Below, in pieces: positions 44,905 through 56,365 of a DNA stretch of 64,000 nucleotides. Origin of the DNA: Harmonia axyridis. Its lineage: Eukaryota > Arthropoda > Insecta > Coleoptera > Coccinellidae. Where the stretch lies: assembly GCF_914767665.1 (NCBI RefSeq), contig NC_059501.1, positions 4,652,501 through 4,716,500 of the forward strand. Direction: 5' to 3'. The notes below the pieces were generated by a model. It made no database searches and was not told the origin of the DNA. It was given only the letters and a program-made list of their open reading frames with translations. A program made the position numbers and the translations under genes. The stretch's first letter is position 1. Each line of letters starts with the position of its first letter.

Positions 44905-46295
44905 ACTGACAAAGAAACTGCAACACCCAGAAGGAACTGTTTACATTTAAGGAGTAAATGAGTGAATTTGGAGAAAAAATTGTGAAAGTTTTTTCATGTA
45001 AACAATTTTGGTTACTTAAATATTGTAGTCGTTTTTTGCAAGTTTTTTAAATTTTACAACAAACCAGCTGTTCGAGGAGATCCAAAGTCGATGTGTAGTT
45101 GTTTAAATGCCTAGAGCACGTGTACGCGGAATTTATCGCCAGCTAAGTGAATTTGAAACAGGTCGAATTATTGGTCTACGGGAGGCGGGGTTGTCATTTC
45201 GAGAAATCGCTAACCGTATGAACAGAAATCCAACTACTGTTATGAGATGTTGTCAAGCGTGGTTTCATAATGCCCAAAATCGAAGAAGTGTAGGCAACGA
45301 ACGTCAAAGGGGTACAAATAAAGTTCAAGATCGACGTCTAAGACTTATAGTCATTAGAAACGGATTTGCATCAACTAGATCTTTGGCTGATGTGGTTAGG
45401 AGAACAAGGCCATTCTGTAACTGTCCGAACGGTTTACCGCCGGATAAGGTTTTTTTTGAACTGCATCATTATCGACCCCATCTTGTGTTACCTCTGACGG
45501 TTGAGCATCGCCGGCAACGATTACAGTGGTGCAGAGAACGTCAACATTGGAATGTGGAATGGCTTCAGGTCGTTTTATGAACCTCCACTCGATTCTCCAT
45601 GGGTGCACATGATGGCCGAAGAAGCGTAAGAGACGTTGGGGAGGAAGAAGTGAACCTCAGTTTGATGTTAAGCGTCATGTACACCGGACAGAAGGCGTTA
45701 GGGTATGGGTGCATGCATATACGCACATGCAAGTAGGTCACCTTTAGTCTTTATTCTAGGTAACATTACATAATTGCGTTACCTTCAAGAAATAGTGGAG
45801 CCATATGTTTTCCCTTACCTTAACTGGCTCAAGAATCCAATATTTCAGCTAGATAATGGCCGACCTCATATTGCCAGAGTAAGCTTAAACTTTGTCGAAG
45901 TGACCCATGTGGATATTTTGCCATTGCCACCCAGATCCCACGATCTTTCGCCCATAGAGCATGTTTGGGACATCATGGGTAGAAGGCTTGAAAATTTACC
46001 CCAGCCCCCAGGGACTTTGGCGGCTCTGAGACATGAAGTACAGGTAGCTTGGGATAGCATCCCTCAAGAAGAAATAGACCATCTTATTGCATCAATGCCG
46101 AGACGTGTTGAGGAGTGTATAGATAATCGCGGTGGACAAACACATTAATAACAAATTTATTAAAAAAAATTGGACACCCTTCGTTTTTTTCTCCAAATTT
46201 CAATCATTCACTCCTTGCTAAACTATCTATGTTTCACCAAAAAAAAAAGTAAAATTTAAACAGCTCCTTTTGGGTGTTGCAGTTTCTTTGTCAGT
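44905..46295 (+). mobile_element. Tc1-like DD34E element, copy 1 (best preserved)
   Basis: 1391 bp; TA at 44903-44904 and 46296-46297; terminal repeats ACTGACAAAGAAACTGCAAC and, reverse, the same with longer subterminal similarity (~100 bp, with a ~45-bp gap in the left copy). Transposase from ATG 45107: MPRARVRGIYRQLSEFETGR, REAGLSFREIANRMNRNPTT (HTH), then a frameshift, HYRPHLVLPLTVEHRRQRL and a TGA at ~45580 where the first Asp should follow. The C-terminal frame 45774-46148 has FQLDNGRPHIARVS (Asp) and LSPIEHVWDIMGRR (Glu), 34 residues apart. Confidence 0.92.
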
Positions 46296-46299
46296 TATT

Positions 46300-47080
46300 A
46301 TATCAATATTCAAAAATTGTATGAGAAAGAAAGTATTGATATGAAATAATTTAAATCTCCACTAATTCCAACTCATTTCGTTTTCTAATACTTTGAGCAC
46401 TTATCGTTCCTCTGTTCAAAAATAGACAAACCCGCATTTTCATTCCTATAACCAGCTTCCTACCTTATCACCCTGCCATCACCTAAATACCCATCCTGTA
46501 TCTGGCAAGCGATCTCATCGAAACTCATTCAAATAATCCAAACACAATCGTCCTAAAGAGATTTGTAGATTGGTACTGAATGTCTGGTGTGAAAAGGCGT
46601 TAACTGGTATCGTATTTCACGTTGGCAACATTGAAGTCTCGAATTAATCCCCTACGCCACAAACTATTATCTGTAATAATAGTTGCTCCACACAATTGGA
46701 CAGTTACACCTTCCTCAGGTTAAATGCGTTAGTTTGAAAAGAATTTGTAATATTAGAAGATGCCAGAGGGCCGATAATGCGATTTGTATAGAGCAATTTG
46801 TGGGTTCGTTTGAAAGATGGTGTGGTGTTGGAGAGGTATAACGAATTGTTGTATGGAATGTGTATTAGTGTGTTAGATGGATGCTGCATCTGCATCCTCG
46901 CGGATGTAGGTATCCGAAAATTATTTAGTTGTTAGGTTGAGAGGATATGGAGATCTTAGGTCCTAATTTCAGCTGTCTCCAAAAATATCTAAGTAATTAC
47001 TAATACAACTGTATGTATATTGATGAAATATTCTAGTTATTGCCAGGAAACAACAGAAGAAACAGACAAATTTTCGGTTA
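46300..47080. other. No gene recognised
   Basis: AT-rich; no motif shared with other parts of the window. Confidence 0.45.
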
Positions 47081-47083
47081 TAC

Positions 47084-47437
47084 AGAGTGTTCCTAAATTT
47101 TAGGTAAAAACGAAAATGATAGATTCGTCAGATAATTTTAAGAAAAAAGAGTTCTATAAAAATGGGCTCGCAAACGCTCAGTTTTCAAGAAACGTTTTTA
47201 TTTCAAGTTTTTTTTCATAGCATCTTCCCTTTACAAAATATTGAACTAGAATTTCGCATAGATATTGCTAATTTTGAATGCAAATCTACAGGGTGATATT
47301 TTTTCTGGAACAGTAGCCGCTGTATTTTTTTGGTAAACAACTGATAGTTTGATAAAATGTGAAAAGAAACTTTGATCCATTAGTACACTTTTTGGTTTCT
47401 TATAGTTTTGTCGTATCTTCTACCGATTTCGAAAAAA
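47084..47437 (+). repeat. ACAGAGTG-type repeat, longest copy
   Basis: The 5' part matches 29-200; the 3' part matches 1235-1485 inverted. Contains an inner CTACAGGGTGATATTTT at ~47288. Noncoding. The Mos1-like copy 3 begins immediately after it. Confidence 0.5.
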
Positions 47438-47442
47438 AATTA

Positions 47443-48362
47443 CAGCATGGCGGTGAAAGTGAGTTTTCGAAGATGCGGAATTGAAGGCATTACTTGATCA
47501 AGACTCGTGCCAAACGCAACAAGAATTGGCAGGATTATTGGGAGTGACGTAACAAGCCATTTCAAAACGCCTGAGAGTCATGAGAATGATTCAGAAACAA
47601 GGAAATTGGGTGCCGTATACGAGTTGATGCCGAGAGATGTTGAACGGCGTTTGTTTGCTTGTGAACAGCTGCTTGCAAGGCAAAGACGAAAGGGATTTCT
47701 GCATCGTATTGTGACTGAAGACGAAGAATGGATTCATCACGATAATCCCATGCGCGGAAAACATGGAGATATCCCGACCATGCTTCCACGTCGACGGCCA
47801 AACCGAATATTCACGGTTCCAAGGTCATGTTTAGTATTTGTTGGGACCAGCTCGGCGTAGTGTATTATCAGTTGTTAAAACCGACTGAAATAATCACAGT
47901 CGATCGTTATCGAACGCAATTAATGCGTTTGAGCCCAACATTGAAAAACAAACGGCCGCAATACAACAAGAGACATGATAAAGTGATTTTACAGCATGAC
48001 AATGCTCGACCCCATGTTGCGAAAGTGGTGAAGACATACTTGGAAACGTTGAAATGGGAAGTGCTACACCGCCCGCCGTATTCTCCAGACGTTGCTCCTC
48101 GAACTATCACTTGTTTCAATCAATGCCACACGGCCTGGCTGACCAGCACTTCTGGTCTTATGAAAAAGTAAAAAATTGGATCGATTCGAGGATCGCTTCA
48201 AAAAATGATCAGTTTCTTCAACGTGGGATTCGTACGCTGCCCGAAAGATGGGAGAAAGTAGTGGCCAGCGATGGACAATACTCTGAATTATAAATGTATA
48301 ACCAGTTTTTTACAATAACGCCTCGAATTTCGGAAGAAACGGTGGAAGCAGAGTTGTACGCC
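47443..48362 (+). mobile_element. Mos1-like mariner copy 3, 5' truncated
   Basis: Begins within the HTH region (equivalent of CQTQQELAG) and runs to the right terminus GCAGAGTTGTACGCC with TA at 48363-48364. Frames: YELMPRDVERRLFACEQLLA, RRKGFLHRIVTEDEEWIHHD (Asp to Glu at the first catalytic position, EDEEW), CWDQLGVVYYQLLKPTE, NKRHDKVILQHDNARPHVAK (second Asp), PPYSPDVAP then a frameshift at the third Asp, and RTLPERWEKVVASDGQYSEL. Confidence 0.88.
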
Positions 48363-48639
48363 TATGTAGCTAAAAGGTAGCGATAAAACTATTCAAATAT
48401 TTTCCCTGATTCAAAAATTAAGATAGTATTACATTTGTAGCTTTCATCGCAATGTTTAGTTCGAATATATAACTTGAGAATCAACGTGGAACAGGGTCTT
48501 CTGATCAGCTTTTCTTATTAAGGGCATCAAGATCTACAAAAAGAATACTAACATTTGTAATTAACCGATGACTATCTTTCATAATTTCAGGTGCCTGATG
48601 GTCCTTTATCAGGATTCAGTCCAAAAATAGACATGACAA

Positions 48640-49099
48640 TACGCTCTATTAGTGTGACATCACACACCGCCATTTTTGGTTCTCTTGTCAGTGTTCGGAA
48701 TCCAAACAAATGAATTGTCATTCAAATTAGTACGTTGTCGTTGTAGAAATTGGCTTATTTTCATAAATAAGAGTATTTGAGGAACGATTTCAGTATTAAC
48801 TGATAGACAGAAGGAACGAGGTTAATACCAGTAAGTTTGAATCCTGTATCATTCCCCAGATTTTGTAAAAAGCCGTGTTTATTAGTTGAACTTCAAGTTC
48901 GAACTTACTGGCATTAATCTCGTGCCTTCTGTCTATCAATTAATAGTAAAATCGTTTCTTAAATAATCTTATTTATCAAAATGAGCCAATTTCTTCAACG
49001 ACAACGTACTAATTTGAATGACAATTTGTTTGTTTGGATTCCGAACACTGACAGGAGAACTAAAATGGCGGTGTGTCACGTCATCACTAATAGAGCGTA
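48640..49099. mobile_element. 460-bp foldback MITE
   Basis: TACGCTCTATTAGTGTGACA at the left is mirrored by CACTAATAGAGCGTA at the right. Arms of ~205 bp pair almost throughout (ACCGCCATTTT, GTCAGTGTTCGGAATCCAAA, GTACGTTGTCGTTG, GATAGACAGAAGG), with a ~50-bp loop near 48870. TA may be the target duplication. Noncoding. Confidence 0.88.
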
Positions 49100-50293
49100 G
49101 GGTAAATGCACTGGTTCTCGACCAGTTAACAGAAACATCGATTTCGAGCACGATTTTTTCACACATAAACTTATCAAATTTTAATGGTGTTGGTGTTCAT
49201 CGATTCTTTGGCGAGTTTTAAATGATTTGTCATATAATTTTAAGCGTTCTTTCAGCATTTAACCTTTGAAATTTGAAAACATATAGAAAATCTCAATAAC
49301 CTTCGGTTCTCGACCACGCCGCAGAGTTCTCGACCATTTTTGTGTTAGTTTTCGACCACTAATAATAGTGGCCGCTCCACTTAAAAATTTTATAAAAAAC
49401 TTAAGAGCGAGATGAGTGATTAGTACTCACTTTCGTACCGTACCATCGACATCACTACCTATCACTCAGATGGGTTTCAGATGAGGTAATCAAGTAAGAA
49501 ACACTCGAAACAAAAAAAAGTATTTTGCAAAAGTTTCCACTTTCTATAAATATTTCAAAATAGCAGTTCATACAACATTATTTGGTTATTTTGCTCTCAA
49601 TATCTATTTAGAAACTAATGAGTAAATAAAATATAAAACACCGACCACCAGTGGTCGAGAATTAAGTACAATCAAATTGGTTCTCGACCGCGAATAAATA
49701 AAGGGTAGAAATAAGTGTTTCAACGTTAATTCGGTGGTCGCAAACTAATATTCAGAAAGTAGAAACATAAATGAATCAGGCTATCGAAAAAAAACGAAAA
49801 TGCTCCAACAGAAATATATCGGTTGAAATAAACAATTATTGAAGTAACTTATTGGTTCTCGACCACTTTGGTCAGGAAATAAAAGATACAAATTTTCCAA
49901 TACCAGTTCGCGACCGCCGAATATTGAACAAAAAAATATACATTTATTTGCATTTTGATTGAAATACACTCGAAAATATATCTTATAGTTGATATGGAAC
50001 AAAATATACACACATAATTCATTTAAAATAAGAAATAATTACTATTTTCTGGTCATATATCACAAAGCACTTTTCTAAGAGAGGACGAGAAAGAACCCTT
50101 TTCTATGATAGACTAAATAAACTAATTTTTAGCGCGAAAACTTTGACCTATACCACTACTATGCAAACTATCTTGAAAGGGTAGAATGGTGAGAACACGT
50201 ACCGCGAAAATATTTTGCACTATATGATATATTTTTATTATTATTTTATCTCAAATCACGGAATGGTCGAGAACCAGGCGTCAAAATTGACCC
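49100..50293. mobile_element. Element with ~10 subterminal GGTTCTCGACCA motifs
   Basis: Left end GGGTAAATGCACTGGTTCTC; right end, reversed, GGGTCAATTTTGACGCCTGG then TTCTCGACCA. Motif copies (allowing 1-3 changes) at 49113, 49305, 49325, 49349, 49652 (reverse), 49679, 49733 (partial), 49854, 49905 and 50264 (reverse). There is no convincing ORF. Repeated short motifs in both orientations resemble transposase-binding subterminal repeats of hAT, CACTA or P-type elements. Superfamily undetermined. Confidence 0.6.
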
Positions 50294-50294
50294 G

Positions 50295-50650
50295 AGAAAG
50301 GGATTTATGAACGGTGGAGATGAGCAAAACGCAAGACCAAACATTGATATTCATCCACGGTGGGACCAATTTGCCCCTGAACTCATTATAGCGAAAGCTA
50401 TTAGGAGATATTTCCATTAAAATCCCTAGGGACCGTCCCCGTACGCTGAATATAGATCGAGTGAGTATCGAGGGTCTCTGAAGAAAAGTGACATGGCTGC
50501 GGACCGATATAAAACAATTTCCTGTTCCTGTGTATTCTGAGGCCGATCACGTCCTTGGATGACACGACCTTCGGAGCCAGCTCTGGGGTCTGCAGAATGG
50601 AGGCGGCAGAAGAAAAAGGAACGCAGGATTGTATTTCGTTGATACCGAAT
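50295..50650. other. Unassigned, moderately GC-rich
   Basis: The open minus-strand frame here (50401-50650) is continuous with the repeat at 50654-51065 and has no recognised motif. Confidence 0.35.
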
Positions 50651-50653
50651 CGA

Positions 50654-51065
50654 ATTTCTCTAATTCTGTGGTTATTCCGTTCATTCTTCCACATCTTGTA
50701 GAACAAAATAGTGCGAGAATATATCAGAAACGCACAGTTTTCATGGTTATATTTTATTATTATATGTTGGTACTCCGAACTTTCCGCCACTGCTTTATCT
50801 GTCAATTCATCAATTTGCCTTAAAGAAATCAGTTCTGCCAATCAACATTTTTCAATGCAAAAATCACTAAATGATATTTATGGAAATATTTCATTAATTT
50901 CAATAAAAATGCAATGAATTAGAGAAAATAATGTATAATACTCGCACAAAAGGCTCATTCTACCACTCGTTCATTCAGAAACTCGCCACTTCGTGGCTCG
51001 TTTTTGAATTTTGAACTCGTGGAAGAATATCAATGCCTTCTGCACTTGTATTATAAATAACTATT
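50654..51065 (-). repeat. Palindrome-headed ~412-bp repeat, copy 3
   Basis: Inverted relative to the other two copies. The internal frame ISLRQIDELTDKAVAESSEY...KMWKNERNNHRIREI is fully open and runs on into flanking DNA, showing the insertion landed in an open frame by chance or at an exon. Palindrome apex has CGCCACTTCGTGGCTCG. Confidence 0.75.
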
Positions 51066-51264
51066 GTCAGGATGTTGGTATTGATATTAAGATGGGCTCT
51101 CGAGGAGTATTCTTGGAGGAAGGAGAAAGTTTGAGATTTTTTTCAAGAAATTGATTACTGACCAAATTTATTCATATAGGAATTAATTGAGAAGGAAAGA
51201 AAAGACTCTTCAACGTACAACACGTCACTCAAGAAGTCCCAGGCCCAGCGAACAGATGAAACTA

Positions 51265-52202
51265 ACGGGTGTTTTTTTTTCGAGGTATATAACTTTAAGT
51301 TGGCATTACTGTTCGAGATGGCAACCGATTTAACAGCTGTCAAGTGATTTATACTCAGTTGGGTTTGGCAATTCATCATGAATAGACTCACGCCTGAACA
51401 ACGCTTGTAAATAGTGCAATTGCATTTCGAAAATAATGGTTCTGTGCGGAATACGTATCGCGCACTACGTCCATTTTATTTTGTTTAGCGATGAAGCGCA
51501 CTTCTGGTTGAATGGCTACGTCAACAAACAAAACTGCTGCATTTGGAGTGAAGCTAATTTTCAAGTGTATGTCGAAACACCGTTACATCCAGAAAAACTG
51601 ACTGTTTGGTGCGCTTTGTGGGCTGGTGAAATCATTGTCCGTACTTCTTCAAAAACGATGATGGCCAGAACGTTACAGTCAATGGTGATCGGTATAGAGC
51701 CATGATTACTAACTTTTTCATTCCTGAATTGAACAACCATGATGTCCAGGAGCTGTGGTTCCAACAAGACGGCGCAACATGTCACATAGCTCGTGCCATA
51801 ATCGATTTATTGAAAGACACGTTTGATGAACACCTAATTTCACGTTTTGGACCTGTGAATTGGCCTCCAAGATCTTGTGATTTAACACCGCTAGACTACT
51901 TTCTGTGGGGCTATGTAAAGTCATTGGTCTATGCGGATAAGCCACAAACCCTTGACCATTTGGAAGACAACATTCGCCGTGTTATTGCCGATATACGGCC
52001 ACAAATGTTGGAAAAAGTCATCGAAAATTGGACGTCCAGATTGGACTACATCCGAGCCAGCCGTGGCGGGCATATGCCAGAAATCATATTTTAAATCTAA
52101 TGCCACAAGATTATCTTGCGGATAAATAAAATTCATGTCAATCGAATAATCCATCGTTGTTTTATTGCAATTTAATGTTCTATAGCTCTAAAAAAAAACC
52201 TT
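51265..52202 (+). mobile_element. DD41D derivative, copy J
   Basis: 938 bp; TA at 51263-51264 and 52203-52204. The N-terminal stub has a TAA in place of Gln (CGCTTGTAA). Frame 51436 carries SDEAHFWLNGYVNKQNC; a 1-bp deletion near 51640 (GEIIVRTSS) breaks it. Frame 51702-52094 keeps second and third Asp and the C terminus MPEIIF. Confidence 0.93.
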
Positions 52203-52216
52203 TACTAGCTAAGGAT

Positions 52217-52850
52217 TATCAAGTCTAGGGATTCACGGCTTGACTTGATATTCAAACTACTTGACTTGGGTTTGATTTTAATCAACTCAAGTTCAAGTCA
52301 AGTAGTAGTTTTTCAATCTCAAGTCAAGTATTTATTCATCGAGTACTTGTCGCGTGTTTGCTTTTCAAGTCAAGTAGTAGGTTAAAATATTTAGCTGCAT
52401 GACTTGATTAGGTATTCACGGCTTGACTTGATATTCGAACTACTTGATTTGACTTGACTTGAAATCAACTAAAGTTCAAGTAGTAGTTTGTCTAGTCAAG
52501 TATTTATTTATCGAGTACTTGACTTGACATGGAAAAACTACTACTTGACTTGAACATGAGTTGATTTCAAGTCAAACTCAAGTCAAGTAGTTTAAATATC
52601 AAGTCGAGCCGTCACTCCCTAATCTAGTCATATAGCTTAATATTTTAACCTACTACTTAACTTGAAAATCAAGCACGTGACAAATACTCGATAAATAAAT
52701 ACTTCACAATAAAACTGCAACAAATCAAGTAGTTTGATAGAATGTACTCGATAGATTAATATTTTTTTGGACATTGACATACTACTTGACTTGATTTCAA
52801 ATTGAGCCAAGTCAAGTAGCTTGAAGATCAAGTCAATCCGTGAATGCTGT
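52217..52850. repeat. CAAGTCAAGTAG-based inverted array
   Basis: Four related units headed by ATTCACGGCTTGACTTGATA: plus strand at ~52229 and ~52412, reverse strand ending at ~52615 and ~52845. TACTTGACTTGA/TCAAGTCAAGTA recurs more than ten times in both orientations, and ATTTATTYATCGAGTACTTG is repeated inside. The two outer ends are inverted repeats of each other. Confidence 0.8.
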
Positions 52851-52939
52851 GGACGAGCAGCATTTTTGCTAACACTCCTCATATAACTAAAGTTCAGTGG
52901 AATACCATTACTACATCTGCATACATAGATTTGAATTAT

Positions 52940-53520
52940 GAACGGTCAAACCTCAGAGTAATGAACATCGATAGAGGGAGCATATGTCATTTTCAGTAAG
53001 CAAATTTTGTCCCGAACATGTACTATCAAATTTGAGATGAAGCGTGCGGAAATGAAAACATATCAGTGATACAATAATTCACTCAATTCGCTAGTTTCTC
53101 CACAAAAAAACGCATAGCTTGTGTCCCATAGTGAATCAACGTTTCATATTTACTCAAAATATAATGAAATAAATACCTCAATATATCAGAAATTCAGAAA
53201 ACAAACTTCAAGCGCGCCAAACGACGGAAAACAACCGATGAAACTATAGGTGAGCAAAAGTTGCTAAACCTTGGATTTCAGCAGGTAGATACAGAAAATA
53301 ATGAATATTCTGCTCATTATAAATTCGACAATTAGGAAAAATATTGGGAATCGCTCAAATAAATATATTTCATTCAATATAATACCTATACATCCATAAC
53401 GATATACCTACTAAAATTGTGGATTTGAAAATATATCACAATCTGACAACGTAATCTAACCATGTTAGGGACATATGAAAATTGCGTATACTCCCTCTAT
53501 CTATCTTTATTACTTTATGG
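52940..53520. mobile_element. TIR-bearing nonautonomous element, copy 2 (uninterrupted)
   Basis: Left CAGAGTAATGAACATCGATA; right, reversed, CATAAAGTAATAAAGATAGA; both then GAGGGAGYATA. Interior matches the element at 36955-38332 in opposite orientation, with extra sequence near 53360-53460. Noncoding. Confidence 0.75.
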
Positions 53521-53524
53521 GTTC

Positions 53525-54310
53525 ATCTACCATGACTCTGTTATTCATCTATGAGCTAAGACGTCCATCCCTGGCTCACACCTTGTCTTTCTTCAACAAC
53601 CGATATATTTCTAAAAAAGATTCACAAAACTTATTGTGGTGATTCTCTCGAACAAAATCATTCATATGACAATTTCAGTTCATTTTTTCATAGATTTACG
53701 ATATCAATGAGTTGGTTGTTCGATCAAAGTTTTCTAAAACCTGCAAATAGAATGTATTTCTGGTTTGTAAAAATTCAAAATCTTCAATTTTTTGGCTACC
53801 TTTTACATGTAATTCAACATCTCCGGTTTATCAGGAATAAAAAGACAAAATAATTTCATCACATACCTTTTTTTCAATTTCCTGAACTGATTGTCTGATA
53901 CTCCTTCTTACTCCTATCAAGAAAGTAAATAAAGAAACCTCAGGAATTATCTACCTCTCCAAGAAAATTACTCGAATCCAGTAGTCATAATATTAACAAA
54001 AGATCTTATCAGGAAACAGACATCAAATTATGTTACACAATTATGAAACGATACGAATGACAATCATTAAGCAGAATGACTTAACTAAAAAAGAAGAGTC
54101 TAAATATTGTGAATACTGGCGTTGAAGAGAACTCAGGTAGGCATTTTTGAGTGGCTTCAATCTAACTACATTCATCATGTTAAACAAATGGTTGTGCAAC
54201 CAGATTATAATTGGAGTAATTATTTCGAATTACTTGGACAAGTTGAAAAAATCTGTTCGACAAATAGTCATTACTGAAAAATTGAAAAATGTCCTCAAAT
54301 TATACAGTTA
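53525..54310. other. AT-rich spacer
   Basis: No gene or repeat recognised. Confidence 0.5.
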
Positions 54311-54312
54311 TA

Positions 54313-55081
54313 AAGGGTGTTTTTTTTAGAGCTATAGAACTTTAAATTGCAATGAAACAACGATGGATTATTCGATTGAGATGAATTTTATTTATCTGCA
54401 AGATAATCTTGTGGCATTACATTTAAAATATGATTTCTGGCATATGACCGCCACGGCTGGCTCGGATGTAGTCCAATCTGGACGTCCAATTTACGATGAC
54501 TTTTTCCAACATTTGTGGCCGTATATCGGCAATAACACGGCGAATGTTGTCTTCCAAATGGTCAAGGGTTTGTGGCTTATCCGCATAGACCAATGACTTT
54601 TCATAACCCACAGAGAGTAGTCTAGCGGTGTTAAATCACAAGATCTTGGAGGCCAATTCACAGGTCCAAAACGTGAAATTAGGCGGTCACCAAACGTGTC
54701 TTTCAATAAATCGATTGTGGCACGAGCTGTGTGACATGTTGCGCCGTCTTGTTGGAACCACAGCTCCTGAACATCATGGTTGTTCAATTCAGGAATGAAA
54801 AAGTTAGTAATCATGGCTCTATACCGATCACCATTGACTGTAACGTTCTGGCCATCATCGTTTTTGAAGAAGTACGGACAATGATTTCACCAGCCCATAA
54901 AGCGCACCAAACAGTCAGTTTTTCTGGATGTAACGGTGTTTCGACATACACTTGAGGATTAGCTTCACTCCAAATGCGGCAGCAACCAAACTGAGAATAA
55001 ATCACTTGACAACTGTTAAATCGGTCGCCACCTTGAACAGTAATGCCAACTTAAAGTTATATACCTCGAAAAAAAACACCT
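54313..55081 (-). mobile_element. DD41D derivative, copy K (first-Asp block deleted)
   Basis: 769 bp; TA at 54311-54312 and 55082-55083. A deletion joins CRIWSEANP directly to the leader (GCGGCAG|CAACCAAACTG, ~54982), removing the N-terminal stub and the first-Asp block. A further 1-bp loss lies near 54880 and another near 54608. Second (WFQQDGATCHTA) and third (TPLDYSLWV, altered) regions remain. Confidence 0.92.
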
Positions 55082-55234
55082 TATATTTAGAAAAACTCCA
55101 AGGTACTACATAGTGAAAAGTGATGCTTATTAGTATTCAGCACCGAATATTTAAAATATCTGAAAATGTCAGCAAGTGAGGTATTTTAATGAGATTCTGC
55201 AGCAGGAGCCATCATTTTTTCACACAATAATTCG

Positions 55235-55380
55235 GAAATTATAATGGTCTTGTCTGCTATATATTTAGGGATTTTCACAGTTAATATCAGCTTTATGATA
55301 AGTATACTTCTCCTTGAACGATCTTCCAGTTTGACCAATATAGATCAAAGGGCAATCATTAGATTTTATGAAAGGGTTGA
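55235..55380 (-). pseudogene. GIY-YIG endonuclease fragment, Penelope-like element
   Basis: Minus-strand frame 55376-55264: SNDCPLIYIGQTGRSFKEKY then THYHKADI-like sequence and a stop. The C-x-x-IYIGQTGRSFxxR/KY motif is the GIY-YIG core found at the C terminus of Penelope-like elements. The catalytic Arg of GRSF is present; the downstream Glu region is not recognised. RT not found nearby. Confidence 0.6.
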
Positions 55381-55539
55381 TTAGCTAGAAATAAGTCTGT
55401 GTTCGCTCCTCTGCTCAGCTATTCTAAAAGATATCACCTCCCATACTTTCAACTCTGAACAATGTGAGTCTTAACTTTGCCGAATAAGGATCCTAAGCCC
55501 TTCTGTAGCCAGGTAATGAAATTTGGCTCTAATAAAGAA

Positions 55540-55700
55540 GAGATTGTCGAAGATAAAGCCTATCTCGAAAACAGAAACTAATCTTTGTACAGAAAAGGTA
55601 TTGAAAATTTAGATGGCATTGGAGTCCATATATAACTCTTGAAGGTGACTATTTCGTCGAAAATTTTGTAGAATTGAATAAGATAATTGTAATTTTTCTA
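55540..55700 (+). pseudogene. Mariner transposase C-terminal relic
   Basis: Reads EEIVEDKAYLENRN, then YRKGIENLDG and, in another frame, LEGDYFVENFV, matching the EAYFEAK...NGIEKLEDR...LEGDYV order of DD34D mariner C termini. Stops throughout. Confidence 0.5.
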
Positions 55701-55969
55701 GTGATAGTTGTCATCAAGTTCGAAAGCTCAACAATATCCACTACTCCCGTTAATTCGTGTCACTCCAAGGCCGTTTGAATACAACAAAGAAATTTCGTCT
55801 GAAAATTCAAAACTTCAAAATTTTGAACTATAGTCAATGAGGTCGAGATTTTTTTAAATGTTTACAGAAGAACTGTTTCTTCTAACTCAATTCACCAAAC
55901 TCCCAAACATATACTCCTAATCTAGAAACCTAACCGTATATACACCGAAACTACATACATATTACCATG

Positions 55970-56365
55970 CAGGCGACGTCCACCCAAGAGCATTCAACAC
56001 CACCTATTCTCCCATTCTTCCGAAACAAGATAACACACATCTAATATTCATGAATGATACCATCTAAGACTCGGCTCCCCCTCGACCTCAATCGAATCGA
56101 GGGGTGAGAGGAGGGTGAAACGCGCCTGCAATTCGATCAAGATGGCCGCTTACGCTAACTCGATTCCAAAAGGACCCTTTGTTCGCTATCGCAACATTGA
56201 TAAAACACGTCGTGCTAGGGGTGGCTGCTGGTCGTTAGGGTGCATATTTTTGGGGTTTTTAGGACCCGGAGAGGGGGGGGGAGGTATTGCTGAAGGGAAT
56301 CGGCAGATTGTCATGGTGTCGACGATGACAAATTGGGGATGTCGATGGAATTGGTGTTGCGTTGG
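55970..56365. other. GC-rich non-repetitive island
   Basis: Contains AAGATGGCCGCTTACG (~56138), a poly-G run (~56273-56281) and CpG-containing words. An 86-codon frame (56115-56375) is not convincing as coding. Confidence 0.35.

Noticed and set aside
46380..46700. Possible host exon in moderately GC-rich DNA
   Set aside because: No open frame with recognisable motif and no splice pattern.
52217..52850. CRISPR-like array
   Set aside because: Repeat words occur in both orientations with irregular spacing and no unique spacers, in a eukaryotic context.
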